Source: Pedobacter sp. W3I1
GTDB taxonomy: Bacteria; Bacteroidota; Bacteroidia; Sphingobacteriales; Sphingobacteriaceae
Length of the DNA: 64,000 nucleotides
NCBI RefSeq assembly: GCF_030816015.1
Contig: NZ_JAUSXN010000001.1
Location: forward strand, 2,294,001 to 2,358,000
Direction: 5' to 3'
The translations under genes and the position numbers were made by a program. Shown here piece by piece: positions 63,513-64,000 of the stretch (the first letter of the stretch is position 1; the number at the start of each line of letters is the position of its first letter). Below the pieces are notes generated by a model. It saw nothing but the letters and a program-made list of their open reading frames with translations, had not been told where the DNA came from and did not search any database.

Positions 63513-64000
63513 ATGAGAAAATATATATATGCCATGCTTGCTTTTGTCATACTTGCAATTAGCTGCAGCAAAAATTTAGATACAAATGTTGTGATCAGGG
63601 ATGAAATATCAACGTATTTCAAAACCCCCGATCAAATTAACGGAGCGCTTATAGACGCCTATAATGTACTGCAGAGGGAAAATATCATCGGGCCGCTTTA
63701 TATCCTGGGGGATATTGCAAGTGACGATGGGTTAAAAGGCGGAGAGACTATTGGCGACTGGGCAGACATCGAACAATATGTTGAAAACAGGCCTATGGCG
63801 GTAAATTCAGTTGGCGGAAATTTTTGGGCAAGTTGCTATGCGCTCATCAGTAAATCAAACCTGGTCATAGATAGAATTGACAATGTTGCCGATTTCGGAG
63901 GTAACAATGCATTGAAAGCGAGGTACCGGTCAGAAGCACTTTTTTTACGTGCATTTGGCTATTCTTATCTTGCAATGGCCTATGGTGATGTGCCTATCAT
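63513..64000 (+). CDS. SusD family lipoprotein, 5' part
   Basis: ATG 63513, 14 bp after SusC. The lipobox LAISC has lipidated Cys19, followed by the SusD helical start (EISTYFKTPDQINGALIDAYNVLQ) and the hallmark RYRSEALFLRAFGYSYLAMAYGDVPII, where the window ends. The gene is cut by the right edge after about 162 codons. It pairs with the SusC at 60403-63498. Confidence 0.92.
   Translation, partial: MRKYIYAMLAFVILAISCSKNLDTNVVIRDEISTYFKTPDQINGALIDAYNVLQRENIIGPLYILGDIASDDGLKGGETIGDWADIEQYVENRPMAVNSVGGNFWASCYALISKSNLVIDRIDNVADFGGNNALKARYRSEALFLRAFGYSYLAMAYGDVPI

Noticed and set aside
1..64000. CRISPR arrays, rRNA, intact tRNA genes, insertion sequences
   Set aside because: No regularly spaced repeats, cloverleaf-capable sequences, rRNA-like stretches or transposase motifs were seen on either strand.

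Overview
The window reads as chromosome of a Bacteroidota bacterium, most likely a plant-polysaccharide-degrading Sphingobacteriaceae member of the Pedobacter/Mucilaginibacter type. The grounds are three SusC/SusD pairs, many secreted glycoside hydrolases grouped in polysaccharide utilization loci (PULs), AraC-type regulators, AT-rich intergenic DNA, and promoters of the Bacteroidota form TAnnTTTG. The genus is an inference. No rRNA gene, intact tRNA gene, CRISPR array, transposase or integrase was recognised.

Region 1 (1-8 kb) holds redox and stress genes. In order: the end of an NmrA-like NAD(P)-binding protein with an AraC regulator, a lipoprotein, an HxlR regulator divergent from an FMN-dependent luciferase-like monooxygenase and an F420-reductase-like dehydrogenase, an SDR with a second AraC regulator of the same subfamily, and a decayed OsmC gene. 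A perfect palindrome lies between the HxlR gene and the monooxygenase gene.

Region 2 (8.3-21.5 kb) is a nine-gene same-strand unit and the most unusual part: SusC, SusD, a secreted S51 (cyanophycinase-like) peptidase, two DoxX-type membrane proteins with an extra C-terminal domain, a SoxD-like cytochrome c, a Tat-exported SoxC-like molybdenum sulfur dehydrogenase, a phytoene-desaturase-like FAD oxidoreductase and a YeiH-type putative sulfate exporter. It looks like TonB-dependent uptake of an unknown, probably sulfur-containing, compound coupled to periplasmic sulfur oxidation and sulfate/sulfite disposal.

Region 3 (21.5-34.5 kb) is mixed and decayed. It contains two stand-alone ATP-grasp genes (one frameshifted and joined to an SDR stub), a sialate O-acetylesterase, a GH28, a CE2-type SGNH esterase, an AraC-led redox operon on the minus strand (NmrA-like, two NTF2-like proteins, an Old Yellow Enzyme, a quinol-monooxygenase-like protein), and glycosidase remnants (GH2, possible GH36-like).

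Region 4 (34.8-55.2 kb) is a galactoglucomannan PUL: SusC/SusD/TIG surface lipoprotein, GH5_7 mannanase, GH3, a carbohydrate-binding protein, GH5 endoglucanase, GH27 alpha-galactosidase, an AraC regulator, two GH26 mannanases, an SSS transporter, a GH130 mannosylglucose phosphorylase and a mannobiose 2-epimerase. Together they give the surface-to-cytoplasm epimerisation-phosphorolysis route.

Region 5 (55.2-64 kb) has a GH127-type gene broken by a frameshift, a GH42 beta-galactosidase, a strong terminator, and the start of a third SusC/SusD locus that runs off the right edge.
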